From Propionibacteriaceae bacterium (GTDB taxonomy: Bacteria > Actinomycetota > Actinomycetes > Propionibacteriales > Propionibacteriaceae): a DNA stretch of 14,572 nucleotides. Made by a program: the position numbers and the translations under genes. The notes beneath the pieces are model-generated. The model saw nothing but the letters and a program-made list of their open reading frames with translations. It was not told the DNA's origin and did not search any database. Within the stretch, counting starts at the first letter, position 1. Each line of letters begins with the position of its first letter. Of this stretch, positions 8,245-14,572 are shown in pieces. The stretch lies in assembly GCA_031255975.1 (NCBI GenBank), contig JAIRRM010000089.1, positions 1 through 14,572 on the forward strand, read 5' to 3'.

Positions 8245-8267
8245 TTGTCCACAGCACCTGTGGATAA
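8245..8267. promoter_or_regulatory. Head-to-head pair of perfect DnaA boxes upstream of dnaB
   Basis: TTGTCCACA at 8245-8253 on the plus strand faces TTATCCACA at 8259-8267 on the minus strand; with the flanking G and C they form TCCACAG-CAC-CTGTGGA, a tight dyad. Looser TGTCCACC and CGTCCACC copies precede it at about 8213-8232. DnaA could bind this pair as a dimer and control dnaB about 115 bases downstream or help open a replication region. The match is direct; the role is inferred. Confidence 0.65.
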
Positions 8268-8383
8268 ACCCGGTTGCCGGGGCTACGTTACCGCGCTAGC
8301 TTTGTCGCACAGGAACTGTCAGTGGCCCCTGCTTTACTTACCAGTGTGGGCTCGGTAGGCCGACTGTTATGTGGGGGTATCGC

Positions 8384-9802
8384 ATGATCGATGAGTATCA
8401 CGAAGAGATCGACTTCGAGCCTGCCGCTGATCGGGTGCCCCCGAACGATCCGCTGGCAGAGCAAAGCGTACTCGGCTCCATTCTCACCAGCGCCGCGGCG
8501 CTGAGCGAGGTGCAGGAGATCGTCAGTGCCGACGATTTCTACCAGCCCCGTCACATGCGGGTGTTCGAGGCCGCCACCGACATGTTCGCCTCCGGCGAGC
8601 CGGTCGATCCCATCACCATCGCCGCCGAACTGGAAAAGCGCGGCACACTCGCCAAAGCGGGCGGCCCGGTGTACCTGTTCGACCTCGCCGCCGGGGTACC
8701 CATCGCCGCCAACGCCGCACACTACGCCGAAATAGTGCGCGACAAGGCGGTGCTGCGCCGCATGATCGAAAAAGCCGTCAAGATCGCACAGTTGGGTTAC
8801 GAGGGGCGGGGCGACGCCCGTGACCTTGTCGATCAGGCACAGGCAGAGATGTACAGCGTATCCAAGGGCAAGAACACCGAGGAATACCAGGTGCTCGCCT
8901 CTTTGATGGAAGGCGCTTTCGACGAGATAGGCCGTCGGATGAACTTCGGCGGCGGAGTGTCCGGGGTGCCCACCGGCTTCAAGGGGCTGGACGCTCTCAC
9001 CCACGGGTTGCACCCAGGACAGTTGGTGCTTGTTGCCGCGCGCCCTGGCCTCGGCAAATCCACCCTGGCATTGGATTTCGCCCGCGCCGCCGCCATTCAC
9101 AACAACATGACCAGCGCCGTATTTTCGTTGGAGATGGCGCGCAACGAAATCATTATGCGTTTGCTCGCCGCCGAATCGTCGGTGCGCCTGGAGGCCATCA
9201 TGTCCGGCCAGTTGGGCGACATGGATTTCCGCCGGATTCAAGATCGCGCCGCCGCCATCAACGACGCGCCGCTGTTCATCGACGATTCCCCCAACGTCAG
9301 CATGAACGAGATTCGCTCCAAGGCTAGACGGCTGAAACAGCGCCACGATCTTAAGCTGATCGTCATCGACTACCTACAGTTGATGACCTCTGGCGGGCGT
9401 GTCAGGGTGGAAAGCCGCCAGGTGGAGGTAAGCGAGTTCTCCCGACAGGCGAAGCTGCTGGCCAAGGAGTTGAATGTGCCGGTGGTGGCGCTGAGCCAGT
9501 TGAACCGTAACGCCGAAACCCGTCAGGACGGCAAACCCGATCTCGCCGACCTGCGTGAATCCGGCTCGCTGGAACAGGACGCCGACATGGTCATTCTCAT
9601 CCACCGTCCCGAAGTGCATCGCTCCAAGGCGAAGGCCGATGCCGCTCAAGGTGGCGACAAATCCAAACCAGACCGGCAGGGTGAAGCGGATCTGATGGTG
9701 GTGAAACACCGTAACGGGCCCACCGGCACCATAGCGGTGGCGTTCCAGAGGCATTACACCCGTTTCATCGACATGCCGGACGCGGGCGACTACCGTAGCT
9801 GA
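8384..9802 (+). CDS. dnaB: Replicative DNA helicase DnaB
   Basis: Hexameric 5'-3' helicase that unwinds DNA at the replication fork and engages primase. The 472-residue product has the N-terminal helical domain (PPNDPLAEQSVLGSIL, residues about 19-34), a linker, and the RecA-like C-terminal ATPase domain with Walker A ARPGLGKST near 218-226, SLEMARNEI, Walker B LIVIDYLQLM near 325-334, SQLNRNAE, and the ADLRESGSLEQDAD block, then VVKHRNGPTG. No intein interrupts it, although DnaB is a common intein host. The ATG at 8384 is chosen because GGGGG lies 7 bases upstream and it gives the usual short tail before RVPP; the in-frame ATG at 8369 is the alternative. Other actinobacteria often have dnaB near rpsF-ssb-rplI; here none of these are adjacent. 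DnaA boxes lie upstream. Confidence 0.97.
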   Translation: MIDEYHEEIDFEPAADRVPPNDPLAEQSVLGSILTSAAALSEVQEIVSADDFYQPRHMRVFEAATDMFASGEPVDPITIAAELEKRGTLAKAGGPVYLFDLAAGVPIAANAAHYAEIVRDKAVLRRMIEKAVKIAQLGYEGRGDARDLVDQAQAEMYSVSKGKNTEEYQVLASLMEGAFDEIGRRMNFGGGVSGVPTGFKGLDALTHGLHPGQLVLVAARPGLGKSTLALDFARAAAIHNNMTSAVFSLEMARNEIIMRLLAAESSVRLEAIMSGQLGDMDFRRIQDRAAAINDAPLFIDDSPNVSMNEIRSKARRLKQRHDLKLIVIDYLQLMTSGGRVRVESRQVEVSEFSRQAKLLAKELNVPVVALSQLNRNAETRQDGKPDLADLRESGSLEQDADMVILIHRPEVHRSKAKADAAQGGDKSKPDRQGEADLMVVKHRNGPTGTIAVAFQRHYTRFIDMPDAGDYRS

Positions 9803-9904
9803 CGCCGCAGCAGCGATCTCCACCCGATGCTTGGCGCGGTCTTGGCGGTCGAGAATCATCGGTTGGTATCAGGCGACATTCGTCAATCGCCGGTCGCCGA
9901 CCGC

Positions 9905-9943
9905 CCTGGGCGTTCGATGACGAACGACAACCAGCGGCCCAGG
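9905..9943. terminator. Nested hairpins between convergent dnaB and the beta-CASP gene
   Basis: CCTGGGC at 9905-9911 pairs with GCCCAGG at 9937-9943, and inside them CGTTCG at 9911-9916 pairs with CGAACG at 9921-9926 around an ATGA loop (the two stems share base 9911, so they are alternatives or nearly nested). The site is in the 192-base gap between two genes that converge, where a bidirectional terminator is expected. There is no U-tract, so termination is inferred from position and structure only. The rest of the gap shows no gene. Confidence 0.4.
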
Positions 9944-9994
9944 CGCTTGATGCCGCAAGATAGCCGATCGATGCCCGAGGGGTGCCACCAGAAC

Positions 9995-11392
9995 CTAGTC
10001 GAAACGTCCAGCCACCAGCACCTTTTCATTCAGGCGCGGCACCACTGCGGTGATGCCCAACTCCTTCCGGATACGGCGGGCGAGCACCGGGGCACCGTCC
10101 TCGCCGTGGACGCAGTAGACGATCTTGGGTCTGGGTTGAAGCTCCTTCAGCCAGTCCATCAGGTCGGAGGCGTCGGCATGTACGCTGAAGCCGTCGTCCA
10201 GCAGCACCTCGGCCTTGACCGGTACGTATTTGCCGAACATCTTAAGTTCGGTGGCTCCGTCGATGAGGGTACGCCCCCGGGTGCCTTTCGCCTGATAGCC
10301 GGTGAACACCACGGTGTTGCGGGCATCCGGCAGCATGTGTTCCAGATGATGCACCACGCGGCCGCCGGTGGCCATGCCAGACGACGAGATAATGATGCAC
10401 GGTTCACTGGGGCGATTTAGCCTGATGGATTCCTCGGTGCTGGTCACCACCCGGATGTTTCGCATGTCGAGAAAATCATGGTCGCGCAGATCCTCGCGCA
10501 GTTCATCACGTTGCGATGGGCTCTGGTAAATCTCCAGCGCCCTCGCCCCCATCGGCGAGTTGATGTAAATGGGAACGTCCGGGATACGCGCGGCAGCCCG
10601 CATCCGATTCAGGGTGAGCAGCACCACTTCGGTACGATCCACCGCGAATGCCGGGATCAGCACGTTGCCGCCGCGAGCGATGGTACGGCGAATCGCCTCG
10701 GCCAAATCCTCATGGGGCTCTTCGTCCCAATCCGGATGCTCGCGGTCGCCGTAGGTGGATTCGATGAGCACCGTCGGCGCGCCCTCGGGGGTTTCGCGTC
10801 CCTTCAGCACCGGGTGATCGTGACGACCCAAATCGCCGGAGAACAGCACCTCCGCGTCGGGCGTCGTGACGTGAACTGACGCGGAACCCAGAATGTGCCC
10901 GGCGCGGTAGTAACGCGCGGTGATACCGTCGCCCAGGTCGATCTCCACACCGAAGTCGGCGAAGCGGAGCAGTTTCAGAGTCTTGTCGACATCGGCGGTG
11001 GTGTACAGCGGTTCGGGGTTCTCATGCTTCGAATAACCGTTCTTCGCCGCGTTCTCCGCATCATGCTCCTGCAGCTTCGCCGAATCGTACAGCACCACCT
11101 CGGCGAGCAGTTCGGAACCGTCCGTCGCCCATACCGGGCCGCTGAACCCCTGTTTGACCAGGCGCGGCAGGTAACCCACATGATCCATATGGGCGTGGGT
11201 GAGCAAAATGGTGTCGATGCCCCGTGGCGACACCGGGAACGAATCCCAGTTCAACAGCCGCAACTTTTTCTCGCCTTGGAACAGTCCGGCGTCGATGAGA
11301 ATGCGGCGGTCACCGTACTCCAACAGATACTTGCTGCCGGTGACGGTGCCCGCGCCGCCGAGGAATCTGAGGGACGAACGCGCATTTGCCAT
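9995..11392 (-). CDS. Beta-CASP metallo-beta-lactamase-fold ribonuclease (YSH1/CPSF-73-like)
   Basis: A predicted zinc-dependent RNA nuclease of the bacterial CPSF-73/TTHA0252 group, acting in RNA processing or decay in the cytoplasm. The 465-residue product has FLGGAGTVTGSKYLLE at the N-terminus, the zinc motif THAHMDH (65-71), further ligands in GHILGSASV and FSGDLGRH, the beta-CASP motif A in IESTYGDREH, a motif-B histidine in GMATGGRVVHHLEHMLPD, and the C-terminal motif-C histidine in FSVHADASDL. It is distinct from RNase J by its shorter length and lack of a C-terminal extension. The ATG at 11392 (MANARSSLRF) is preferred; an upstream GTG at 11437 would add residues not seen in the family. 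The ribosome site is weak. It is divergent from the enoyl-CoA hydratase-like gene across a region with a large inverted repeat. Its substrate is not known from sequence. Confidence 0.9.
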   Translation of the reverse strand: MANARSSLRFLGGAGTVTGSKYLLEYGDRRILIDAGLFQGEKKLRLLNWDSFPVSPRGIDTILLTHAHMDHVGYLPRLVKQGFSGPVWATDGSELLAEVVLYDSAKLQEHDAENAAKNGYSKHENPEPLYTTADVDKTLKLLRFADFGVEIDLGDGITARYYRAGHILGSASVHVTTPDAEVLFSGDLGRHDHPVLKGRETPEGAPTVLIESTYGDREHPDWDEEPHEDLAEAIRRTIARGGNVLIPAFAVDRTEVVLLTLNRMRAAARIPDVPIYINSPMGARALEIYQSPSQRDELREDLRDHDFLDMRNIRVVTSTEESIRLNRPSEPCIIISSSGMATGGRVVHHLEHMLPDARNTVVFTGYQAKGTRGRTLIDGATELKMFGKYVPVKAEVLLDDGFSVHADASDLMDWLKELQPRPKIVYCVHGEDGAPVLARRIRKELGITAVVPRLNEKVLVAGRFD

Positions 11393-11447
11393 GCGTATAG
11401 TCTCGCGTACGTACGGGGCAACGTAACGAACCCACACGCAAATGGCT

Positions 11448-11508
11448 GTTCATTGGGCAATTCCTAACGGTTTTCCACCGTGGCACCGTACGGAACTGCC
11501 CAATGAAC
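11448..11508. repeat. 61-bp inverted repeat with 17-bp arms in a divergent intergenic region
   Basis: GTTCATTGGGCAATTCC (11448-11464) and GGAACTGCCCAATGAAC (11492-11508) are reverse complements with one mismatch out of 17. Inside, ACGGT (11467-11471) and ACCGT (11485-11489) form a second stem. It lies between the starts of the beta-CASP gene (11392) and the hydratase-like gene (11532), so it could be a pair of operators for a shared regulator, an RNA structure in a leader, or a non-autonomous palindromic element. No second copy is seen in this window. Confidence 0.75.
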
Positions 11509-11531
11509 GCCGACTTGCGGGATACTTAGCT

Positions 11532-12326
11532 ATGGCACCTCAAATGTACGAACAACTCGCCATCGGCTACGACGGCGCCATCGCCACCATCACACTCGAC
11601 AATCCCGGCAAGCGCAATGCGTTGTCGGAGTCGATGATGCAGGAAATAACCGCCGCATTTCATGAAGTGGGCGCGTCTGACGCGCTGGTCGTGGTGCTCG
11701 CGGCCAACGGCCCCGCCTTCTCCGCCGGGCACAACCTCGCCGACCTGGTGGGCATCACGCTGCCGCAGGCCCGCAAACTGTTCGGGGTGTGCGTGGACAT
11801 GATCGAGGCCATCCAGGGCATTCCACAACCGGTAATCGCCAAGGTACACGCCGTGGCCGCCGCCGGCGGCTGTCAACTGGTGGCGTCCTGCGACCTAGTG
11901 GTGGCCGCCGATTCGGCGTCGTTCTCCATCCCCGGCATCAAACGCGGGCTGTTCTGTCACACCCCGTTGGTGGCCGTAAGCCGTAACGTGGGCGCGAAAC
12001 GGGCGCTGGAGATGGCGTTCACCGGCGACCCGGTACCCGCCGTCACCGCTGCCGAATGGGGGCTCATCAACTACGCGGTGCCTCTGGCTGAACTGGACGC
12101 CGCGGTCGAGGCGCTGGCGCATCGCATCAGCGACGACGGCAGCCCCTACGCCCGCGCCATGGGCAAGAAGCTTTTCTATGACCAGATCGGGGTGACACAG
12201 GATTCGGCCTACGATCTGGCCGCCGAAGTGGTGGCGCTGAACGCGGTGTTGCCGGACGCCCAGGAGGGGTTCGCGTCGTTCGTGGAAAAGCGGAAGCCGG
12301 TCTATCGGATGCCGCCGAATGGGTGA
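11532..12326 (+). CDS. Enoyl-CoA hydratase/isomerase (crotonase) family protein, ECHDC3-like
   Basis: Crotonase-fold protein expected to bind an acyl-CoA; the exact reaction is unknown. The 264-residue product has ITLDNPGKRNAL near 20-31, the oxyanion-hole FSAGHNL at 63-69, the second oxyanion strand AAAGGCQLVASCD at 109-121, IPGIKRGLFCHTP at 133-145, and the family's end EGFASFVEKRKPVY. Both catalytic glutamates of true hydratases are absent: the first is Gln115 (GGCQL instead of GGCEL) and the second is Gly135 (IPGI instead of PEI). This pattern and the wording match the ECHDC3 group, so normal enoyl-CoA hydration is doubtful. The ATG at 11532 is chosen; 11544 is also possible, while the frame from 11442 runs through the inverted repeat. 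It overlaps the following deaminase gene by 8 bases, which suggests co-translation. Confidence 0.88.
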   Translation: MAPQMYEQLAIGYDGAIATITLDNPGKRNALSESMMQEITAAFHEVGASDALVVVLAANGPAFSAGHNLADLVGITLPQARKLFGVCVDMIEAIQGIPQPVIAKVHAVAAAGGCQLVASCDLVVAADSASFSIPGIKRGLFCHTPLVAVSRNVGAKRALEMAFTGDPVPAVTAAEWGLINYAVPLAELDAAVEALAHRISDDGSPYARAMGKKLFYDQIGVTQDSAYDLAAEVVALNAVLPDAQEGFASFVEKRKPVYRMPPNG

Positions 12327-13410
12327 CCCCACCGACAGCTCGCAGCCATACCCGAACTCCGGGGACGAAACGCCTGGCCGCCAACACCCAGCGGACGACC
12401 TCGCCGATCTCCCCAAGGCACACCTGCATCTGCACTTCACCGGGTCGCTCGACCTGCCGACGCTGGCGGAGTTGGCGGAGGCGGCGCATGACGTGGCAGC
12501 AGCCGGATTGATCGATGATGGAGCGCTCGCCGTACCCGCCACCATGAAGGGCTGGTTCCGATTCCAGCGCACCTACGATCTGGCGCGGCGCGTGGTGTGT
12601 ACCGAAGCGGCGATGCGACGGGTGGTACGGCGCGCCGCCGAGAACGATGCCGCCGAAGGGGTGCGCCGACTGGAGTTACAGATCGACCCCACCTCGTACG
12701 CGCAACACGTTGGGGGCATCATCGCCGCCTTGGAGATCGTGCTGGATGAGGCCAAAGCCGCCACCGCCGCGACCGGGGTGCAGGTGGCGATCATCGTGGC
12801 GGCGTCCCGGATGCGGCATCCGATGGAAGCCCGTACTCTGGCGCGACTCGCCGCGAAATACGCGGGGCAAGGCCCTGGCGAGGTGTGCGGTTTCGGGCTG
12901 AGCAACGACGAATGGGCCGGTGCCACCCCCGAGTGGGAGGGCGCTTTTCGTATCGCCCGCGCTGCTGGATTACCGGGTGTGCCGCATGGCGGCGAGCTAC
13001 GTGGGGCGGATCATGTACGGCAGGTGATGGCCGCGCTCCACCCCAGCCGTATCGGGCACGGCATCCGTACCACCGAAGACCCGTACCTGCTGAGCGAGTT
13101 GGTGGCCGCCGGAGTTGGCTTCGAGGTGTGCCCCACTTCCAACGTGCAGTTGGGGGTCTACCCGGAGTTGGCCGCCGTGCCGCTGCGCGCCTTGGTGGCG
13201 GCTGGTGCCGTAGTGGCGTTGGGGGCCGATGATCCGCTGCTGTTTCACGCCCGTCTGAACGCCCAGTACCAGGTCGCACGAGACGACATGGGTTTCACCT
13301 TGGCCGATTTGGCCGATTTGGCCGCTTCATCCATCAGGGCGTCGTTCGCGCCGGATGAGGACAAGGCACGTTGGCTGCGCGAGGTAGCCAACTGGCGTAA
13401 CTCCACATAG
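12319..13410 (+). CDS. Adenosine deaminase family protein (HFTGS-type)
   Basis: Zinc-dependent deaminase of an adenosine-like purine compound to its inosine form. The 363-residue product contains the metal-binding HLHFTG (His37, His39), HGGE with zinc His223 and catalytic Glu226, RIGHG with His247, CPTSN, and LGADDP with Asp304 and Asp305, so the whole catalytic set is present. The first 30 residues are a polar, Pro/Ser-rich extension, unusual but possibly correct, since the ATG at 12319 is within the last codons of the upstream gene (8-base overlap). The KAHLHLHFTGS wording belongs to a subfamily typical of actinobacteria that differs from classical Add (KxELHVHLDG); adenosine, or aminodeoxyfutalosine of menaquinone synthesis, are both possible substrates. 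A perfect repeat of TTGGCCGAT near 13303-13320 encodes LADLAD. Confidence 0.9.
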   Translation: MGDPTDSSQPYPNSGDETPGRQHPADDLADLPKAHLHLHFTGSLDLPTLAELAEAAHDVAAAGLIDDGALAVPATMKGWFRFQRTYDLARRVVCTEAAMRRVVRRAAENDAAEGVRRLELQIDPTSYAQHVGGIIAALEIVLDEAKAATAATGVQVAIIVAASRMRHPMEARTLARLAAKYAGQGPGEVCGFGLSNDEWAGATPEWEGAFRIARAAGLPGVPHGGELRGADHVRQVMAALHPSRIGHGIRTTEDPYLLSELVAAGVGFEVCPTSNVQLGVYPELAAVPLRALVAAGAVVALGADDPLLFHARLNAQYQVARDDMGFTLADLADLAASSIRASFAPDEDKARWLREVANWRNST

Positions 13411-13488
13411 CGACACCGGCACAAGGTCATCTCGGCGTATCACCACCCTCCCTTGGTTTCGATACCCGACGACACCACCCGGACGCGG

Positions 13489-14259
13489 TTACCTTAAGGA
13501 GGGCAACTCCACCTTGCCGAACTCGACGATGAAGTCCACGATCAGATCAGCGGTGCCTTGCAGCATTGCCACACCCCACTCACGGGTGGCGTTACGGGGA
13601 TGATCGGGGCCGTTCCAACCGTTGTCGGTGACGTTCTCCGAAAGACGCGGCACATTGATGGTGACGCCACGAAACTCCACGGTTGACAACCCGGTGGCCT
13701 TCAGCTCGGGGGTCAGGTCGCGTGGCTCCCAAGGGGCCTCAAGTTGCGACTCGTCCACCAACGCCTCGTCAATGCCCATCAGCCCGCTAGTTTCCTGGGC
13801 CCCACCGTGGCCACCTTTCCAGGCCGGATTGATGTCCCAGGCCATCAGCCACCAGTTCAGATCAGCCAAAATCGCACCCTTGCGCTGCAAATCCCAGCCC
13901 ACCCGCTCAATGGCCTTGACGTTGCCACCGTGTCCATTGAGAATGACGAAGCGCCGGGCACCATGGCGGTGCAACTGGTCACACACCCGCGCCAGCACCT
14001 CGTACAGCAGTTGGTTGCCGAGGTCGATGGTGCCGGGGGTGTCCGCGAAATACTCGGTGGCACCGTACGGGATGGTCGGCGCGATCAGCACACCGCTCTT
14101 TTCCTCGATCAGTTCCAGCAACCGGTTCGGGGCCAGCGTGTCGGAACCGAGCGCCAAATGTCGCCCGTGGTTCTCGATGCTGCCAACGGCGAGCAGCACC
14201 GTGTCATGCTCGGCGAAGTAGCGTTCGGCCTGCGGCCAGGTGATGTCGGTGAGTCTCAC
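13489..14259 (-). CDS. Creatininase-family amidohydrolase
   Basis: A metal-dependent hydrolase of the creatininase fold, a family that includes creatininase, MftE peptidase and the ArfB deformylase; the substrate here is not known. The 256-residue product has the metal residues Glu29 and His31 in GSIENHGRHL, Asp40 in GSDT, His110 in NGHGGN, and a later GGHGGAQETS at 149-158. In most relatives the last motif reads HAGExETS; here the first glutamate is Ala154, with Glu156 kept. The start is a GTG at 14259 with AAGGAG about 4-5 bases upstream. It faces the deaminase gene across 78 bases without a clear terminator, and lies 54 bases downstream of a small membrane protein gene on the same strand. 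Confidence 0.88.
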   Translation of the reverse strand: MRLTDITWPQAERYFAEHDTVLLAVGSIENHGRHLALGSDTLAPNRLLELIEEKSGVLIAPTIPYGATEYFADTPGTIDLGNQLLYEVLARVCDQLHRHGARRFVILNGHGGNVKAIERVGWDLQRKGAILADLNWWLMAWDINPAWKGGHGGAQETSGLMGIDEALVDESQLEAPWEPRDLTPELKATGLSTVEFRGVTINVPRLSENVTDNGWNGPDHPRNATREWGVAMLQGTADLIVDFIVEFGKVELPSLR

Positions 14260-14313
14260 GTCGCTCCTTGTCGGTGGTTAGGTTTTGGCTCCGAGTTGCC
14301 AAACACGCCGCGC

Positions 14314-14568
14314 TCAGAACAGCGTACGGTACGCCGCCCGCGGCCTGCGACGGTGTTTACTGGCTCGCCGTAGCGCCCGTAGTTGCCGTGCTGACAACTC
14401 GCCGGAGTATTCCACCCGGCGGTTGGCGTATTGATAGATGGCGAATGGGATGTGCCCCAGGTAGATAGCCAGCAACACCTGCATGGTGCCGAATGGACGG
14501 GTAAAAATCCCGGCGATGAGCATCATCGCCACGAATAGCAGTCCGACGCGCGCGGCGGGCGACGGCAT
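14314..14568 (-). CDS. Small predicted membrane protein, possibly truncated by the window edge
   Basis: An 84-residue frame beginning MPSPAARVGLLF with an ATG at 14568, four bases from the window end. Two hydrophobic stretches (about residues 8-24 and 29-45: VGLLFVAMMLIAGIF and MQVLLAIYLGHIPFAIY) suggest two membrane segments, followed by a basic tail rich in Arg and Lys (LRRASKHRRRPRAAYRTLF). I do not recognise the family. The frame is still open at the window edge, so a longer protein entering from the right cannot be excluded. Its nearest neighbour in the same direction is the creatininase-family gene. Confidence 0.6.
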   Translation of the reverse strand: MPSPAARVGLLFVAMMLIAGIFTRPFGTMQVLLAIYLGHIPFAIYQYANRRVEYSGELSARQLRALRRASKHRRRPRAAYRTLF

Positions 14569-14572
14569 GTCA

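Larger units (their letters stand above)
7707..8383. other. Long divergent intergenic region between copZ and dnaB
   Basis: About 680 bases separate the divergent copZ and dnaB genes. The copZ side holds the palindrome at 7769-7794. A candidate 30-codon reading frame is at 7855-7947. The dnaB half is less GC-rich than the flanking genes and contains several DnaA boxes (8018-8026, 8113-8121, 8245-8253, 8259-8267) and inverted repeats. No tRNA or conserved RNA structure was recognised. The arrangement could be a DnaA-controlled dnaB promoter, a DnaA-titrating locus, or an origin-like region. Confidence 0.6.

Noticed and set aside
7707..8383. Confident call of chromosomal oriC
   Set aside because: DnaA boxes are present but dnaA, dnaN and an AT-rich unwinding element are not visible, so only a DnaA-box cluster is claimed.
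8288..9346. 352-residue minus-strand frame opposite dnaB
   Set aside because: Antisense to an intact DnaB; low-information Gly/His/Val-rich product, no motif.
8384..9802. Intein in DnaB
   Set aside because: DnaB genes often carry inteins near Walker A, but here the protein is continuous at normal length.

Overview
The window is GC-rich DNA that reads as the chromosome of a high-GC Gram-positive (actinobacterial) species. The DnaB helicase, the copper pump, the beta-CASP nuclease and the HFTGS-type deaminase all look actinobacterial, GTG starts are common, and a perfect actinobacterial-type DnaA box (TTGTCCACA) is present. I cannot name the genus. No mobile element, CRISPR array, tRNA or rRNA was seen.

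Left part (about 1-5150, minus strand): a tryptophan operon, trpD - trpC/trpF fusion - trpB - trpA. trpCF/trpB overlap by 4 bases and trpB/trpA by 14. It lacks trpE and a working trpG. Between trpD and the gene upstream lies the in-frame 3' end of a trpG gene, recognisable by the glutamine-amidotransferase C-terminal motif FHPES, with its 5' part missing. TrpD and TrpA have a Clostridia-like wording (for example TrpA DPIAEGP), so the operon may have been acquired. These genes would carry anthranilate to tryptophan; anthranilate itself must come from an enzyme encoded elsewhere or from outside.

Middle (about 5120-8380): a two-gene copper export module on the minus strand, copZ-copA, ending exactly against the trpG remnant. 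Transcription of copA points straight into trpD with no visible terminator. CopA carries an unusual insert of about 48 residues in its nucleotide-binding domain, built partly from 33-bp tandem repeats. Upstream of copZ is a 26-bp palindrome at a likely promoter. Beyond it, an intergenic region of about 690 bp holds a cluster of DnaA boxes just upstream of dnaB.

Right part (about 8380-14572): dnaB (plus); convergent with it a beta-CASP metallo-beta-lactamase ribonuclease (minus); divergent from that, an enoyl-CoA hydratase-like gene (plus) overlapping an adenosine-deaminase-family gene (plus). A large inverted repeat lies between the divergent pair. A creatininase-family amidohydrolase and a small membrane protein at the window edge follow on the minus strand. 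These appear to be ordinary chromosomal genes without a shared pathway that I can identify.

The most informative oddity is the copper module/trpG junction, which records a rearrangement that beheaded a trp operon. The DnaA-box cluster beside dnaB and the 17-bp-arm inverted repeat at 11448-11508 are the other signals not explained by the genes.
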